A stretch of 64,000 bases of DNA from Triatoma infestans (taxonomy: Eukaryota; Arthropoda; Insecta; Hemiptera; Reduviidae), in NCBI GenBank assembly GCA_011037195.1, contig JAAEAF010001073.1, forward strand, positions 124,001 through 188,000, read 5' to 3'. The position numbers and the translations under genes are program-made. This document shows positions 46,801-57,956 of this stretch, in pieces (within the stretch, counting starts at the first letter, position 1; each line of letters opens with the position of its first letter). Under the pieces are notes generated by a model, which was given only the letters and a program-made list of their open reading frames with translations, was not told where the DNA came from and did no database searches.

Positions 46801-49800
46801 AGCTTTCTCGCCTTTGACGCAATGGTCACAGCTGCGATTCCAAACAGGAACATATTGGGAGCTAGAGGAAGGCACAGCAGTGTATACCAATCGACTAAAG
46901 TGATTAGAATAGAGACTGACCACGTTTCCCTCAATGAAAAAATCACCCTTATGGGCTGCTGTTCAATATTTTTTTAGGAATGTGTGATAAATAAAATTCT
47001 CATTCATTGAAGAGAACTGATCGTTCTCCTAAATACTTTGGACTTTTATAGGACTGGATTTTTTCAATAAGAAATCAACAAAGTTTATGGCCATCAGAAA
47101 TGGATTGACAACAAATTTCAAAGCTGGGAGGCTCTTGGAAAAAACCTAGATAACAGAAGGGCTAAAAACCTTAATAAATCCATTCTCTTGGTTTAATTGC
47201 AGAACTATTCCAAGAAAGAAAGGGTATGGATCAAGAATGAATGACAACTTATCGCCACAGCAATATTAAGAAGCATACGACGCAAAGCACAGGCCTGAAG
47301 GAATTGGCATTTTAGAGCAGGAAGAAGAGAAAAATGCAATGTAACTGTTGGTCAGGCGTGAATAACGGCTATTTGACTTGCGGATTCAACTCCTGGGAAA
47401 AGCAAAAATCAACGCCTGTAACTCACTTTCATATATTTTTGACATGAGACATCAAAAAGGCAAGACTCATGATATGAACAGCACAATTTCATATATTACA
47501 ATATTCTCTGAAGATATTTAATTCATATTTCAAAATATCAAATGAGTGGTTGGGTTTTTATTGTGGGCTGCGCGACATAGAATGGCTGAATAGCGAAGTC
47601 ATGGCCAAAAAAGATTTTTTGGAAGCTTTTGATATGTCAATCAATATTGGGACTTACAGAAATGAGGCTATTATTTTTCAAATTAATCTTCCCAGAGGAA
47701 AATGTAAACTTCTTGGCAGAAATAATGAAAAGAATCACAGATAAAAGAAAACCTCTTTCATTTCTAGTGAGCTGACTTCGACCAATAATACATAAAAATC
47801 CATTACAGATTATGTAATGAAATCAAGCAGATTAAAATAAAAAGGGCTAAGCGAAATGAAGCAATTTCATTCTGAAGCAAATCTCCAGAAACTGAGCAAG
47901 AAATAAACTACCTGGATAGTGTTCAGGTTAAGATTATTCCTTCAACCAGAATTATAATTACTAGCGGCATTCAAATCTAATGCAAAAAAACAGTAGCTCT
48001 TATTAATAATAAGGTCCAGCAATTGAAATTTCAGCTAAATTAAATGGGTGGTTGGGTTTTTAAGCTGGAAAAATCTCTAATAAATTTTCAGCTAGCTGGA
48101 AAATAAAGATCTTTATCATTAAAAATATAAAATAGAAATAACTATCAAATAAATCAAAAACTAAATGACTTTAACAGAAATAAAGGCTGAATGTGAATCA
48201 ACAATGGGTGGTTACTTCAGAAAAATTCTTTTAACGAACAAAATTAAAAAAACTTTTTATTCAGAAAAAAAATTATATGGCTTTCAAATTACAGCCAGAA
48301 ATATGAAATAATTAATGTTTCAATTAATTAAAGTATACTAAATTTACTTAAAATACTTTTTACTGAAATAATTGTATATTGCAGAAGATAGAAATATTTT
48401 TACAAGGTGGAGCATGAATAGTAATATTTGTTAATAATATTTTTTCGACAAATTGTTGCCTAAACCTTTTACATTTGGACAAACGTATTGGGTTTTAATA
48501 TGTTTCTACATGATAAGCAAATCAATGTTTCATTTTAATTGGTATTATGGCCGTTTGATTTGGTATCATTATAAATTGGATTAGCTGCTTAATTATGGAA
48601 TTAGATTTAGAAATCTCTTTTATTATTTATAAAACATTTCCACCTCACACCACATTCTTTCAACAATCAGTAAAGAATTAAATTATGTGAAAAGGCATTT
48701 CGAGAGTTCATATGAATATATATACATATATTTATATCGAAATTACTGAAGAAAAATCACTAACTGTGAAGTTGTTGTAAATCTTTTGGAAAATTATTTA
48801 AAGCAAATATAATCAACTTTTAATTCCAAATAATATTAAGGAAAGAAAATAAATTTTGCTTTTTTAAATAATTAAAATAGTTTAAATGAAAATTTATCAG
48901 CTGCAATTTTTATAACTATGCACTTTGAACGTTTTCAAACATAAAACCATCAATATAAAAAGATATAGATAAATGATGGACACTAACTTGAATAAACAAC
49001 CTGAAAATACAAACAATATTTGTTTGCAATAGTATAACTGTCATATGCCATGTTTTTCCTTTCAATATCCATTTTATTTCTAGCTGAATATAAATTCATC
49101 TCAGCGCTTGAAAAAGATTTCTATATACAATAAAATTGCAGGGTTTTAGAGAACTAATTTTATGTTGTGTGATACAGAAATTTAAAAACTGAAATGAAAC
49201 AAACAATACATCAAAAAATTATTGCTGTATATATTTCGCAAGATTCGGTCCAGATTTGAAGAAAAAAATAAAAAGTAAATTATTATACATCTCAATTAAA
49301 ATATCTTTCACAAAAGAGGAAATTGGGATAATCTCAATTCTTCAAGAGAGTGAGGTCTTTGCGGGTATTTAGCGCTAACTTCCAGGGACTTTACCAACGA
49401 ATACAAAATGGCCTGCAGAAATAGTTGAAATGTGCAAATCTTTGGGTTTAACGTACGTACTGACATAAAAATCTAGCACACATACTCTTGCAATTGTACA
49501 TTTCACAGACAACTATATTCTGTGTAAATATTGAACCCAAAGGAGCCAAAATAATTTATAAATTATCTTTTAGGTTTCTAGAGTTTCCGGGCTGAGACCA
49601 CATCAGTGGTTTGCTAGAAACCGATGTTTCGTTCATATTGCAATTAGCTTCTTCAGGGTTGTTTCATCTTGAAAGATAGTTCATTGGAATATGGGCGAAA
49701 CGTCGGTTTCTAATAAACCACTGACACGATATCAACCCTGAAACTCAAGGGTTTTTCAATTTATAAATTGCAATGAATTTGACTGTATAGGCTCTCCAAC

Positions 49801-52800
49801 TACAATCTAATAATTCTTTTTTCTTCTTCAAATCATGACTGAAGCTCGTTATAATATCCAGCAATTAATTCCAGACGGGCAAAAACTCCCTGAATATTTT
49901 CACAATATGCCAATTCCAAAGCATAGTACTGATTTGTTTGCAACGAAAAAACCTATGCGAATCATGGCGCAGGCTTACTAGAGTTTACTAGTTAAAGTAA
50001 ACATATGCAATGAGCCCTTCCAGATCAAAATACTCATTTTTTTTCTTTTCCCCAAGTAATGGAAATTAATATACTTGGCTAATACCAAGAATAGCTGATA
50101 ACAGGGCTTTTAAAGCATTCGCAGTTTATACAGAGAGTATCTCTCAGTATTTGAACTAAATAATTAGAACGTTGAGCATTATTGTAATTTCATTTTTTTC
50201 ACAGGAGAAAAAGTCTGAAAATTTCAAACATGAGAAGAAAGAAATATTCAGATTTTTGAATAGAAATCAACAAAGAATAACCGATAACGCCAATGGCATC
50301 AACAAGTCTAGAAACTCAAACAGTTATAAACAATGTAAGAATAAATAATACTTCCCAAACAATTGGGTTATAAAGATAAAATGAAATGACTGTTCAAAAA
50401 TGTTGAAAACGTTCAATTATTTAGAAAAAAAAATAAAAGCGAAAATTGGTGCAACCCACAGAATTACAATCAATGTTTTTTGATCTCTCTTTCCACTAAT
50501 TACCACAAAATTATGGACTCGGTATTCTTTTTGCTCAAATTATGGGTGAGGAAAGGTAAAGGAAGATTAAAAATTAACGAAAAGCACGTTGAGAATGAAC
50601 ATTTAAAGGATCTGATGTAGAGTGATTTACTGTGTCCACAATTTTCACTTATTATTAATGTCATTAACAATTTGTTGATGTATATATAATCAAGAAATTA
50701 ATTAATCTGACATAAGTCAAATGAATGATCGTAAAAAAAAAAGTACTAATTTTTTTTTTTTTTTAAATAAAAAGAATGGACACTGTAAAATTTTAATGAG
50801 GAAGCGATTAGGAAGGAAAAGTGTATATTTTTCACACACAAGTGTATATTTTCTATACAAAATAAAAATAAGTAAAAAAACACGATAACATTAATTAAAC
50901 AATTTAAACAACTTACTTCAGTGCTGATAGGATCTGTGTACACCATCGTTTCCACGCTTGCAACGGCAATTTCTTCACATTTCTTTTTGTCCTCTTCAGA
51001 AACTGCTTCAGAGATCCCGAAGACATGTATTCAGTGATGAAGATAACCTGTATAATTATTACAGTTATAATTAGAATTAATATTTTATTACGAAAGTTTC
51101 TAAAACATCCATTTTTGCAAATGGGTAGTAGAACTTTAGGATTAATTAAATGTTATTAATATCTTATAAGCTTAACCAAATAGACACAAACCAAGAACAT
51201 TTCGGTTACAAGTCTTGGACGTCTCAGCAATAATAAAAAGGACAAAACTATATTATGAAAAGTTACATTATTTTACTTTTAAAAACAGCTTTGTTGTAAA
51301 ATTTTGCGATGTAATCTTGATAGTTCTTAAAGCTGAAATCAATAGTTTGAATTAATACTTATTCAAAATAGACCCTTTTCAGTAATTAAATACTTGAATG
51401 GTTCAATAAAACAATGAAACTACTGTCTAAAGACGAGAAATGAATAATATCATAAAGAATTAATTAATTCGGAATAATTTCCCTTTTCTGCAAGGAAAGT
51501 AATGTCCGCACCCTATTACAACGAAATAGCATTTTTTCTTACTACTTCATCATTATCTACATGATAAGAATTAGTATTAAATAACTAGAACAGAGGAGCA
51601 TATTTTTTGATGAAGTAATAAAATTAAGTGTAATAAACAGTACAAAGTGAAGAATGGTAAATTGGCTAAAATTTACAGTCTAATCATAAAAGAAACAGAA
51701 ACTACTCTGAGAAGGAAAAACGCCACTATACCTACAAATTATGATCATAACTGATATCAATGAACAGTGTAATGCAAATTTTACAAAAATAAAAAGATAA
51801 AAATAAAAACTTTAAAGGAATTAATCATTAAAAAAGTTAAATCAATAATTATTAAAAAATGGATAGTAAATGTAGGATGAGCTAAAATGTGCTAACCTGT
51901 ACGATGCAAATATGAGAAGATAAACAATGGCAAACTGTATAAAGATTTGGACTTACAAAAATAATTAATTTTGGGAGTAATCCATAAGTTATAAGTGAAT
52001 ATCAAATTCTTGTGTGCAAATAATAACCAGCAAAACCACAAAAATCTACTAATTCCCACCATATTTGCAATTTCTTTACTAGCAACAACTTGTTCAATAC
52101 AACTCAAACTTTAAATGATTCGTTCTTTTACCACAATCAACAGGGGCGTCACGTCAATGCTAGTATTGTGATAATGCAGGCAACATCTCTAGGTGACATT
52201 TCTAAATAGCTATCATCGATAATGGGTACCGTTGTAGCTACAGAATATTTGAATACCTACTAAGAGAAATGTGGCAACATAACTGATCAATTTCAAAACT
52301 AGCAAAAAATATAAACAAACATTTATATATTTAATAAAAAAACAACAACAAATATATTTTTTTGTTTACAATAAATTTAAAAATTATTTAAAATTTTACC
52401 CTAGGTTTTTCGTTGTGTGTATCAGTCCAATATTTGTGAAATTTTACTATGTTAGGATGATCCAGTTGGGTGAGATTTTCAAATACCTGTTGGATCTTCT
52501 CTTCTTGCGATTTGAAGTTTTTCCTTTCCGAAAATTGTACTTCATTCCACACCACCTAAAAATGATCATTTGATAAATATTTTTTATATTTTAAGTACTA
52601 ACAATGTAAACAATTTGCAATAAAATTGTTTCTAGTTTGAAATATTCTAAAAATAGCTCTTATACTGTTAAGTTTTGTCAGATTAGTAAAAAATTAGTGG
52701 ATACTAATGAATTTGTATCTTTAAATAATTAGTATTGAAATAAGTTCAATTAACGTTTTCAAGTGCTAATTTTGTTTTCATCAAATATTTATGGAATTTT

Positions 52801-55438
52801 CGTTTAGTGTATATATCTTTGGCAATTTTTTGGGAATGTGAAAAGTATGTTAATTCATGAATTTCATAATTTTCCTTTCTTTCTGCTAACTTCTACAAGT
52901 GGGTAATATGAAGATACTTATTTTTTTCTTTTTTTTTAGGGTTCAAAATGAAATTTTATTATAGTATTATCTAAATAATAATATATTGTATGCAGCTAGC
53001 ACTACACAGTCTTGCAACGCTTAAACATTGTAATATCCATTTCAAACTTCAAAATCCCTACGAAATGAAACCTTAAGTTTACAATTGTAATTTCTAGTCA
53101 AAATTTCTTTATTTTATAATTTGTTTTGTTTCGGATTTTTTATTTTGTTCGATATTGTGATTTTTCTATTTACATCGCAGGTTGACTGAAAATATGAAAA
53201 TCAATCTATCTAAACTCTACAATTTAGATACGAAAAGATGGATGCAACTTAGTTATTAAATGTTATCATGAGCTGCCAAGCTAAAATCCACGAAATAGAA
53301 AAAAAAAAAATAGTAACAGAAAGTAAAAAAAAAATGGCACTAGTCCTTTTTTGCATTGAATAATTTTTGGGTATTTTTATTTCTGTTAATAGGAATAATG
53401 AATACAACTAATTTTATTAAATAATTTGCAATAAAATAAATTAGTATTATTTTTTGATTCTTATTTTTTGTTTAATAGTCAGGGAAAAATTTAATATTTA
53501 TAGAAACAGAACCGTATCACCTTGTGCAGACTGGTTGAATAAACTTAAATTTTGGTTGTTAAGAGCAAGGTCACATCTGGTAGAACGTATTTTTTTACTG
53601 TTTGCACTATTTAAAAATTTATGATTTGTAAACTGTGTTAACTAAAAACAGATAGTATATTATAATATAAAAAATAACTCAAATATGCAGTTTTCCTCTG
53701 TTTTGGATATGATTACTTTGAGATTCAAAAGGAAAAAAAAAGACAGCATTTGACTTTTAAAAGAGGTAACAAAGGGGTTATTATCTCATAAAAGGTGTTG
53801 ACATATTCGAGGTCGGCCCCCTTTTCCAACATCATTCTTTTCCCTTCTTTCTTCTTCTTGGCAATTTTATATCCTGCTCCCTCTGAAGATTGTCAAATCT
53901 TTTTTTGTTTTCAAGTACATTTTTTCATTATTTCGTTTTCTTCAGTTTTTTTATCATTTTAAATATTATGGGTTCAAGATCTTTCATTTGCTATTTTTCT
54001 CTGTCATTTCAATATCATGTATTTATTGAAAACATTTTCAATTTTATCTCGTATTTTCCGTCAGTGTATTTTATTTGCTTCTTTTTTTAGCTTCAGCAAT
54101 ATCTAATACCTGGAATGATTGCGACAGACAGGAAAGATTTTAAGAGAGAATAAAAAGATAGTTAGAAAAGACATTATTCAAAGCTGTCGCGATACCGTAA
54201 TTTATATAGAAATGATAACTCGGGCCGGTTCAGACCTTTTCTTTATGCAGGTCTCCAGCGAGTGGTTCGATTTTTCGTTCGGCACTACCTTGTGGAGAAT
54301 CGCCGACAAGCAGCAAAACAAAATGTTGAAAAATCCCAAAGTTGTAGTATTAATAAAATACAATCCGTAAAATGGAGAAAGACATTTTTAAGGTAGGAAA
54401 CTTTTTTTAAAAAAATTCTCGTGTTATATATTCTACGGTTTTTGTAGCTGAGGAAAATTTGTGATTTTGTTAAGGGAAGCCAAGAATTATTTATTGTGTT
54501 GGGTTAGGTTGTCTACGATTAGACGACTACTTTTTCAGGATTCTTGGAGTCCCGGCGTCTGTCTCAGCCAAACAAGAAAAAACTAAATTACACTGACCCT
54601 ATAAATATTCTCATATTCTATAAAGGATCCTGCACAGGGAGTTGATGTACACTACTTCCTATAGTGCAAACTCTAGCCCACTACCCTTATCACATACCCC
54701 TTCCAAATGCATATTTCTAAATTTTGCTGAACACTATACACAATGTACGCAGACAAGCAAAGGGCTTTATAGGTCATAATAGGTCTTTTAGGCCGCCTGG
54801 CTCTGCTTGAGCCACTTCTGTACAGGTCTGTGGGAGAACAGGAATAAAACATTTACAAATATTGATTATGCAGAAAATATCTGAACAATTTCAGAAAATA
54901 ATTGTAGCTTGGGTGATTATATTTTTGTGGCGAGCTATAATATTATATAGCGTTTCATATGGCAAATAAACTATTATTATTTGGCCAATATGAAAACAAT
55001 CTGGTTTCCGCTTCATTCTAAGAGTAAAAGTTACCCAAACAGATGAAACAAATAGGAAAGCTACATTCTTGTAAGAGGATGTTTTAAAAGTAAACTTCTT
55101 GGTATGCCAAGTCTAAGAAGAAGGAATGGGCCGGATATGGACCAGGACTATCAACCAGAATTGAATGCAACGACGGTGGATTAACTATGGACCAGGATTC
55201 AATGCAACGATTGAATAAAGTCCTTCAAGGACCATCAAAGAAGAAGATGAAGAAATCGGGCTAAAGTAAGGCAAGATTGAACCTAGGATTTCTATGAATT
55301 TATATCAATATTCATATTCAATATCTCACAATTAATATCAATATTAACGATACTTCATATAATCATCAGATTTAAGAATTTTTTAATTAATTATAAATTA
55401 AAGGAGCAAAGACAAGATAGTTGCTAATTTAAAAAATA

Positions 55439-55470
<32 letters not shown>

Positions 55471-56136
55471 ATATGGTGCCAATTTTAAGGCGATAACACC
55501 TGCGTTAACTTATATAAAATTAATAATTAATTCGTGACGAACCCAACAGAGAGCATTAGTGTGAAGTTGCTTAAATAATTATTAGAAGTCATTCCCCCAT
55601 ATTACATAGTTAATATAAAGACAAAGATAAAAATGTCATATTATACATTGTACATTCAAGGAGAGGAGAAGTGAAATAAAGTGGAGGGGAGAACACTGAG
55701 TTGAGTTTAGTATTGAAAATTAAACAGACAAGATATCTACTGGCGCCAACCATTCCCCCATCTATACCAGCAGTAGCGCTTATATAACGATTCTTTTTAA
55801 CAAACCATTCTACATTATTATATCAGTAGGTCTCATTTAGTAAATACTGCTTTTTAACATCATTAGTATAGTTACGCTTTTGACTTAATTAAGTATGCGA
55901 ATAAATCATTTTCATAACAAAACCACGAAATTAAGTAGCTCCTTATATTAAACAGTGTTAAGTGGTCACCAGACTCTAACATCATTAACCATAATCATGT
56001 TGTCTTTCAAATTAATTAAAATTATTAAATTTAATATAATAATGACTAAAGTAATAGTAAGAATTACCTCGAATCCTTCTTCTGTGTCCATGGCAAGGTA
56101 TGCACTGTCAATGCCGGGCACATCTCTCTGTTCAAC
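28569..56136 (-). CDS. Madm: Nuclear receptor-binding protein (NRBP1/Madm) pseudokinase gene, 5' exon missing
   Basis: NRBP/Madm is a kinase-fold adaptor without expected kinase activity; in Drosophila it is linked to growth control, partnering Bunched and MLF. Ten exons join in phase: 56068-56136, 52400-52555, 50917-51047, 42247-42341, 41290-41373, 34646-34933, 29835-29994, 29536-29713, 29298-29417 and 28569-28865, giving 525 residues plus TAG. The protein opens VEQRDVPGIDSAYLAMDTEE, then a kinase-like domain (about residues 24-275), the NRBP-specific FEVHSLKLLAADAYVNMF and EDVKFGIYPLTAY, and a C-terminal region LLRMDDKMNRQLTC. Catalytic residues are lost: the VAIK lysine position reads VVWNEV, HRD reads HGN (IIHGNL), and DFG reads IGS. 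Human NRBP1 is about 535 residues; here the missing N-terminus is partly offset by an added Ala/Gly-rich tail. Family call is very secure. Confidence 0.96.
29298..29417 (-). CDS. Madm: Madm exon (C-terminal helical region)
   Basis: Exactly 40 codons: MTILLRMDDKMNRQLTCHVS, EIDNSLVLAQELVYFGFINE. It aligns with human LTLLLKLEDKLNRHLSCDLM and AAELVQLGFISE. Acceptor TTACAG, donor GTATGT, phase 0 at both ends. Confidence 0.95.
29536..29713 (-). CDS. Madm: Madm exon (conserved GIYPLTA region)
   Basis: Encodes FGIYPLTAYKQRPAKPRPAT, SASPEPVDVEARRVVNMMCN and VKPKEQSCDLM. It aligns with human GIYPLTAF...TPEPAEVETRKVVLMQCN. Donor GTATTA, phase 0; the upstream intron is only 121 bp. Confidence 0.95.
29835..29994 (-). 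CDS. Madm: Madm exon (post-kinase region)
   Basis: Encodes NTSETITDEIVQRMFSGDTV, LAEIRHPDQPPIQYRMSDTA and VTEKLEKFVEDVK. The frame-keeping donor is GTACGT; another GT (GTAAAA) lies 4 nt downstream and would shift frame. The choice is supported by the family motif EDV(K)xGIYPLTAY across the junction. Confidence 0.92.
30170..30406 (-). repeat. tRNA-derived SINE, family 1, long copy
   Basis: On the minus strand the head reads GGGATTAGCTCAGTGGTAGC (A box, 30380-30399), then GGGTTCGAGTCC (B box near 30334), the AGATTTTCTCTTCC spacer, and the body with paired CTGTCC motifs ending near 30226. A further tail runs to about 30170. The head keeps a good tRNA-like sequence and is the clearest tRNA-derived head in the family. 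Confidence 0.85.
30700..31420 (+). repeat. Dispersed repeat family X, copy C
   Basis: Degenerate copy with the CTTAAATGGAACATCACTTTG block near 30938, a second partial unit with ATCGACATTGACGG near 31192, and a CACACACAC patch near 31237. Same orientation as the other copies. Confidence 0.55.
34646..34933 (-). CDS. Madm: Madm exon (C-lobe)
   Basis: Encodes NPTPAVDMYSFGMCALEMAA, LEIQGNGDSG, RRTIDSLDDPGQKDLIRKCL, EKRPSAQELLFHPLLFEVHS and LKLLAADAYVNMF. This block identifies the NRBP family most clearly (ALEIQGNG, ELLFHP.LFEV.SLKLLAA). It enters and leaves in phase 1. Confidence 0.97.
36310..36466 (+). repeat. Direct duplication, copy inside fold-back
   Basis: About 157 bp matching 37865-38040, including TTCTTGTGCCACCAA, AGGAATTTTAAATTC and AAAGGTTCCACACATCAATG. 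It fills the centre of fold-back element 2. Confidence 0.9.
36524..36562 (+). ncRNA. Hammerhead-ribozyme-like motif
   Basis: Reading from 36524: GCATC, then CTGAAGA (fits core C3-UGANGA-A9), one extra T, a 4-bp stem GGGC/GCCC with loop GAAC, then GAAA, CC/GG forming a minimal stem III with A15.1-U16.1, C17 at 36558, and GATG pairing with CATC as stem I. Known minimal type I hammerheads occur in Penelope-like elements and retrozymes. The extra base after A9 and the lack of a visible tertiary contact make activity uncertain. Confidence 0.4.
37865..38040 (+). repeat. Direct duplication, copy without arms
   Basis: Same sequence as 36310-36466, in the same orientation, with a few substitutions and about 10 extra bases (ACGTGCGATC region near 37983). 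No hammerhead-like arms flank this copy. Confidence 0.9.
41290..41373 (-). CDS. Madm: Madm exon (activation-loop region)
   Basis: Encodes VAPDTIHHHVKTCRENMKNM and HFIAPDYG, corresponding to human VAPDTINNHVKTCREE and FFAPEYG (APE motif retained as APD). The intron to the previous exon is only 873 bp and contains the GC-rich island at 41.55-41.83 kb. Confidence 0.95.
41462..41539. repeat. Interrupted TA microsatellite
   Basis: Alternating TA runs broken by ATTATGGCAAACATTATTCG-type sequence. It lies directly left of a GC-rich island within a Madm intron. Confidence 0.8.
41550..41830. other. GC-rich island in Madm intron, origin unknown
   Basis: About 280 bp, clearly richer in GC and CpG than its AT-rich surroundings, with overlapping open frames on both strands. 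Tokens include ACCCTAACCTACACCGACTG and TCGCGATACCGATCCC. I recognise no protein in any frame and no splice-compatible link to Madm. It may be a fragment of a repeat or an inserted sequence. Confidence 0.5.
42247..42341 (-). CDS. Madm: Madm exon (degenerate catalytic loop)
   Basis: Encodes YLHSCTPPIIHGNLTCDTIF and IQHNGLVKIGS. The catalytic-loop HRD is HGN and the metal-binding DFG is replaced by IGS, the signature that marks NRBP proteins as pseudokinases. Acceptor TTGCAG, donor GTAAAA, phase 1. Confidence 0.95.
44354..44546. mobile_element. Fold-back element 3, diverged relative
   Basis: Inverted arms of about 60 bp (44354-44413 and 44483-44546) share CTTCATTTTG, GTTCT, CATCGTCAG and TATAGC. 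Each arm reads CTGACGATG outward and ends near AAAATGAAG, as in fold-backs 1 and 2 (CTGAAGATG ... ACCACAAAATGAAGC). Stem II of the hammerhead-like fold is lost or weak here. Confidence 0.6.
45108..45226 (-). repeat. tRNA-derived SINE, family 1, fragment
   Basis: On the minus strand it reads an A-box-like TTAGCTCAGTGGATACGCGC and a mutated B box GGGTCCGAAACC, then the spacer and part of the body. Truncated and older than the 538-763 copy. Confidence 0.7.
49579..49747. mobile_element. Fold-back element 4, diverged relative
   Basis: Inverted arms about 49579-49642 and 49682-49747 share GAGTTTC, CAGTGGTTT, AGAAACCGA and CATATT. A CTGAAGA (minus strand, near 49650) and a GAAACGTC (plus strand, near 49697) recall the core parts of fold-backs 1 and 2, but no single arm has a convincing stem II. 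Confidence 0.6.
50917..51047 (-). CDS. Madm: Madm exon (hinge and C-lobe start)
   Basis: Encodes VIFITEYMSSGSLKQFLKRT and LQAWKRWCTQILSAL, the hinge and helix-E region of the pseudokinase. Donor GTAAGT leaves phase 2; the first base of the next exon completes Asn before YLHSC. Confidence 0.95.
51048..52399. other. Madm intron, no feature recognised
   Basis: AT-rich, bounded by clear exons; no repeat or open frame of note. Confidence 0.5.
52400..52555 (-). CDS. Madm: Madm exon (kinase-like N-lobe)
   Basis: Encodes VVWNEVQFSERKNFKSQEEK, QQVFENLTQLDHPNIVKFHK and YWTDTHNEKPR. The kinase beta-3 lysine is replaced: the motif reads WNEV, as in NRBP family members. Both boundaries are phase 0 (TTTTAG acceptor, GTAAAA donor). 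Confidence 0.95.
52556..56067. other. Madm intron with unidentified repeat-like patches
   Basis: The patches at 54110-54360 and 54490-54850 are less AT-rich than their surroundings and may be transposon remnants; no protein was recognised. A TA run occurs at about 55440-55472. Confidence 0.45.
56068..56136 (-). CDS. Madm: Madm exon (most 5' one recognised)
   Basis: Encodes VEQRDVPGIDSAYLAMDTEE plus GFE, the segment just before the NRBP kinase-like domain. Acceptor TTCCAG, donor GTAATT, phase 0 at both ends. An upstream exon ending in the RWQKRREE-like stretch must exist but was not found up to 64000. Confidence 0.94.
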
Positions 56137-56461
56137 CTGGAAACAAATTTAAACAAACAAAAATTAGAACAGATTAATTTATTGATCACATAAAAATAGA
56201 ATAGGTCATACAGATAACAAGTTTCTATTGTTTTATTAGACGCTATTTTTATTTTTTTTTTTAACGATCATAATCATACATGATACTAATCCACTCTTTT
56301 GTTTCATGGTAATTTAAATTTTCACAAAATAGAACGAAATAATTCTGAGAAATCCCTTATCTAAGATAGTAGAAAAAGTGAAGTCAAAGAATATATTACG
56401 GTTTTATAGACGAAAGTAGTATCTGAAACCTGAATTTTTATTTCAGTGTTTGATCTAACCT

Positions 56462-56640
56462 CCGCATCCCTCACTGGACATAACATTGTCTTGCTCCCCC
56501 CCTTCACTGAACGGAGCCTTCTCACTGCACTGCCACCACTCTCAGACAAAACTGCCCATCACCGAATAAGTAAATGTAGAAGCTCTCCTAGGGAGCGAGA
56601 ATATCTATCTAAGCACTCCTTGGAATCGAAGCCATCTCAT
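56462..56640 (-). repeat. tRNA-derived SINE, family 1, degenerate copy
   Basis: On the minus strand a B-box-like GGCTTCGATTCC near 56626 is followed by the body with TCGGTGATGGGCAGTTTTGT and GGCAGTGCAGTGAGAAGGCT, the last matching the 3' part of the 538-763 copy. The head is not recognisable. Confidence 0.65.
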
Positions 56641-56805
56641 TTTTGAATCTGACCACTTTTCTTCTGCACTATTCTTATAATATGGCCCTGCCATTGTCAC
56701 TTAATGAGCCTAATACATCCCAGAAAATTCATATCTTTTATTGTATAAAATCCACAAAGGTAATCAATGGTTAATCAATAAAACTTTTAAGATTACACGA
56801 TAAGT

Positions 56806-56898
56806 TAACATTTACATCTTAGTCTCTATGCCCAAGTAACATTTACATCTTAGCCTCTATGCCCAAGTAACATTTACATCTTAGTCTCTATGCCCAAG
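56806..56898. repeat. 31-bp tandem repeat, three copies
   Basis: The unit TAACATTTACATCTTAGTCT plus CTATGCCCAAG is repeated at 56806, 56837 and 56868 with a single substitution in the middle copy. Confidence 0.95.
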
Positions 56899-57956
56899 AA
56901 GATCTGTTCAACGTTTTTTAAATATTTCTGTTTTTCAAGTGAACTTATTATTAAGGTTTATATTTTTGTTTTGCGACCCAGTAATTATGTTACAATTATT
57001 AAATCAAAAGTTAATGAGTGAAGTAATACTTTTAATCACAAATGACAGAAAGTAAAAACACTCATTACTTTAAACTATTCTTCAATCTTAATGATATCTT
57101 GGATTCAAATATTAAAAAAAAAAAAAAATTATCAGAATAGAAAAACCAATAATAATATCAAAACTAATCTCTATTACTAGTTTGCTTAGTTTAATGCAAA
57201 AGCATATTCAATGGAGACAAATATCTCAAGAATTCCGTAAGGTGTAGATTAAGCAACCCATCATTTCTCTCCTAAAAAAAACTGAACTTTTCCATATTAA
57301 AAAAAAAAAAATAAATAAAAATTATTAGCATTAAAAAATATTAAAAAAATTGGGCACTTTAAAAATAGCCTCTACTATATAAAATGTATATATAGTGATC
57401 ATGAACTTTTTACAAGGAGATATTATAAATAAACATAAATCGACCTTTATTACATAAGACTAGAAAGTATCCCCACTAATATGTATGTATCTCTTTTAAG
57501 TGTTTAGATGTATTATCAACGATATTAGACTTATTTATGAAATTTTAATAATTACATATTTTATTCATCGAGTTTTTTTTTTTTTTTTTTTTTTTAAAGA
57601 ACTCTCTGTTTTGTTAAGACAAGTAGATTGCTCTATCCGTTTGATATTTTCAGATTTTTGGCCATCAAAGGCAGGAAGCTGACACTAACTTCTGAATAGA
57701 TTTAGTATTAAAAGTAATTAGTTTTATTTATTTATTTTAAATGTTTAGGTTTTTCTAAGTTAACATTCAATTATAAAAAAAAAAAAAAATAACAGAATGC
57801 AAAAATAATAACACCTTACAAGAAATACCAACTGAACGGTTGTTACCTAACAGAAAGAAATAACAACTTCTTACAAGTTCTCTGTTTGTAAGAAATATTG
57901 TAACAAGAATGTGGTGGATTCATTTGACCCAATTCCTGCTTCTTCTTCTGCTTCTA

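Larger units (their letters stand above)
42342..50916. other. Long Madm intron
   Basis: Holds fold-backs at 44.4 and 49.6 kb, a lone core-like motif at 44.07 kb and a SINE fragment at 45.1 kb. A GC-richer patch at 43660-43790 is unidentified. A short GGTGGTTGGGTTTTT-like motif recurs near 47546 and 48045. No coding sequence is recognised. Confidence 0.55.

Noticed and set aside
54119..54370. 83-codon plus-strand frame
   Set aside because: No recognised family; composition suggests transposon remnant at best, and no splice partner was visible.
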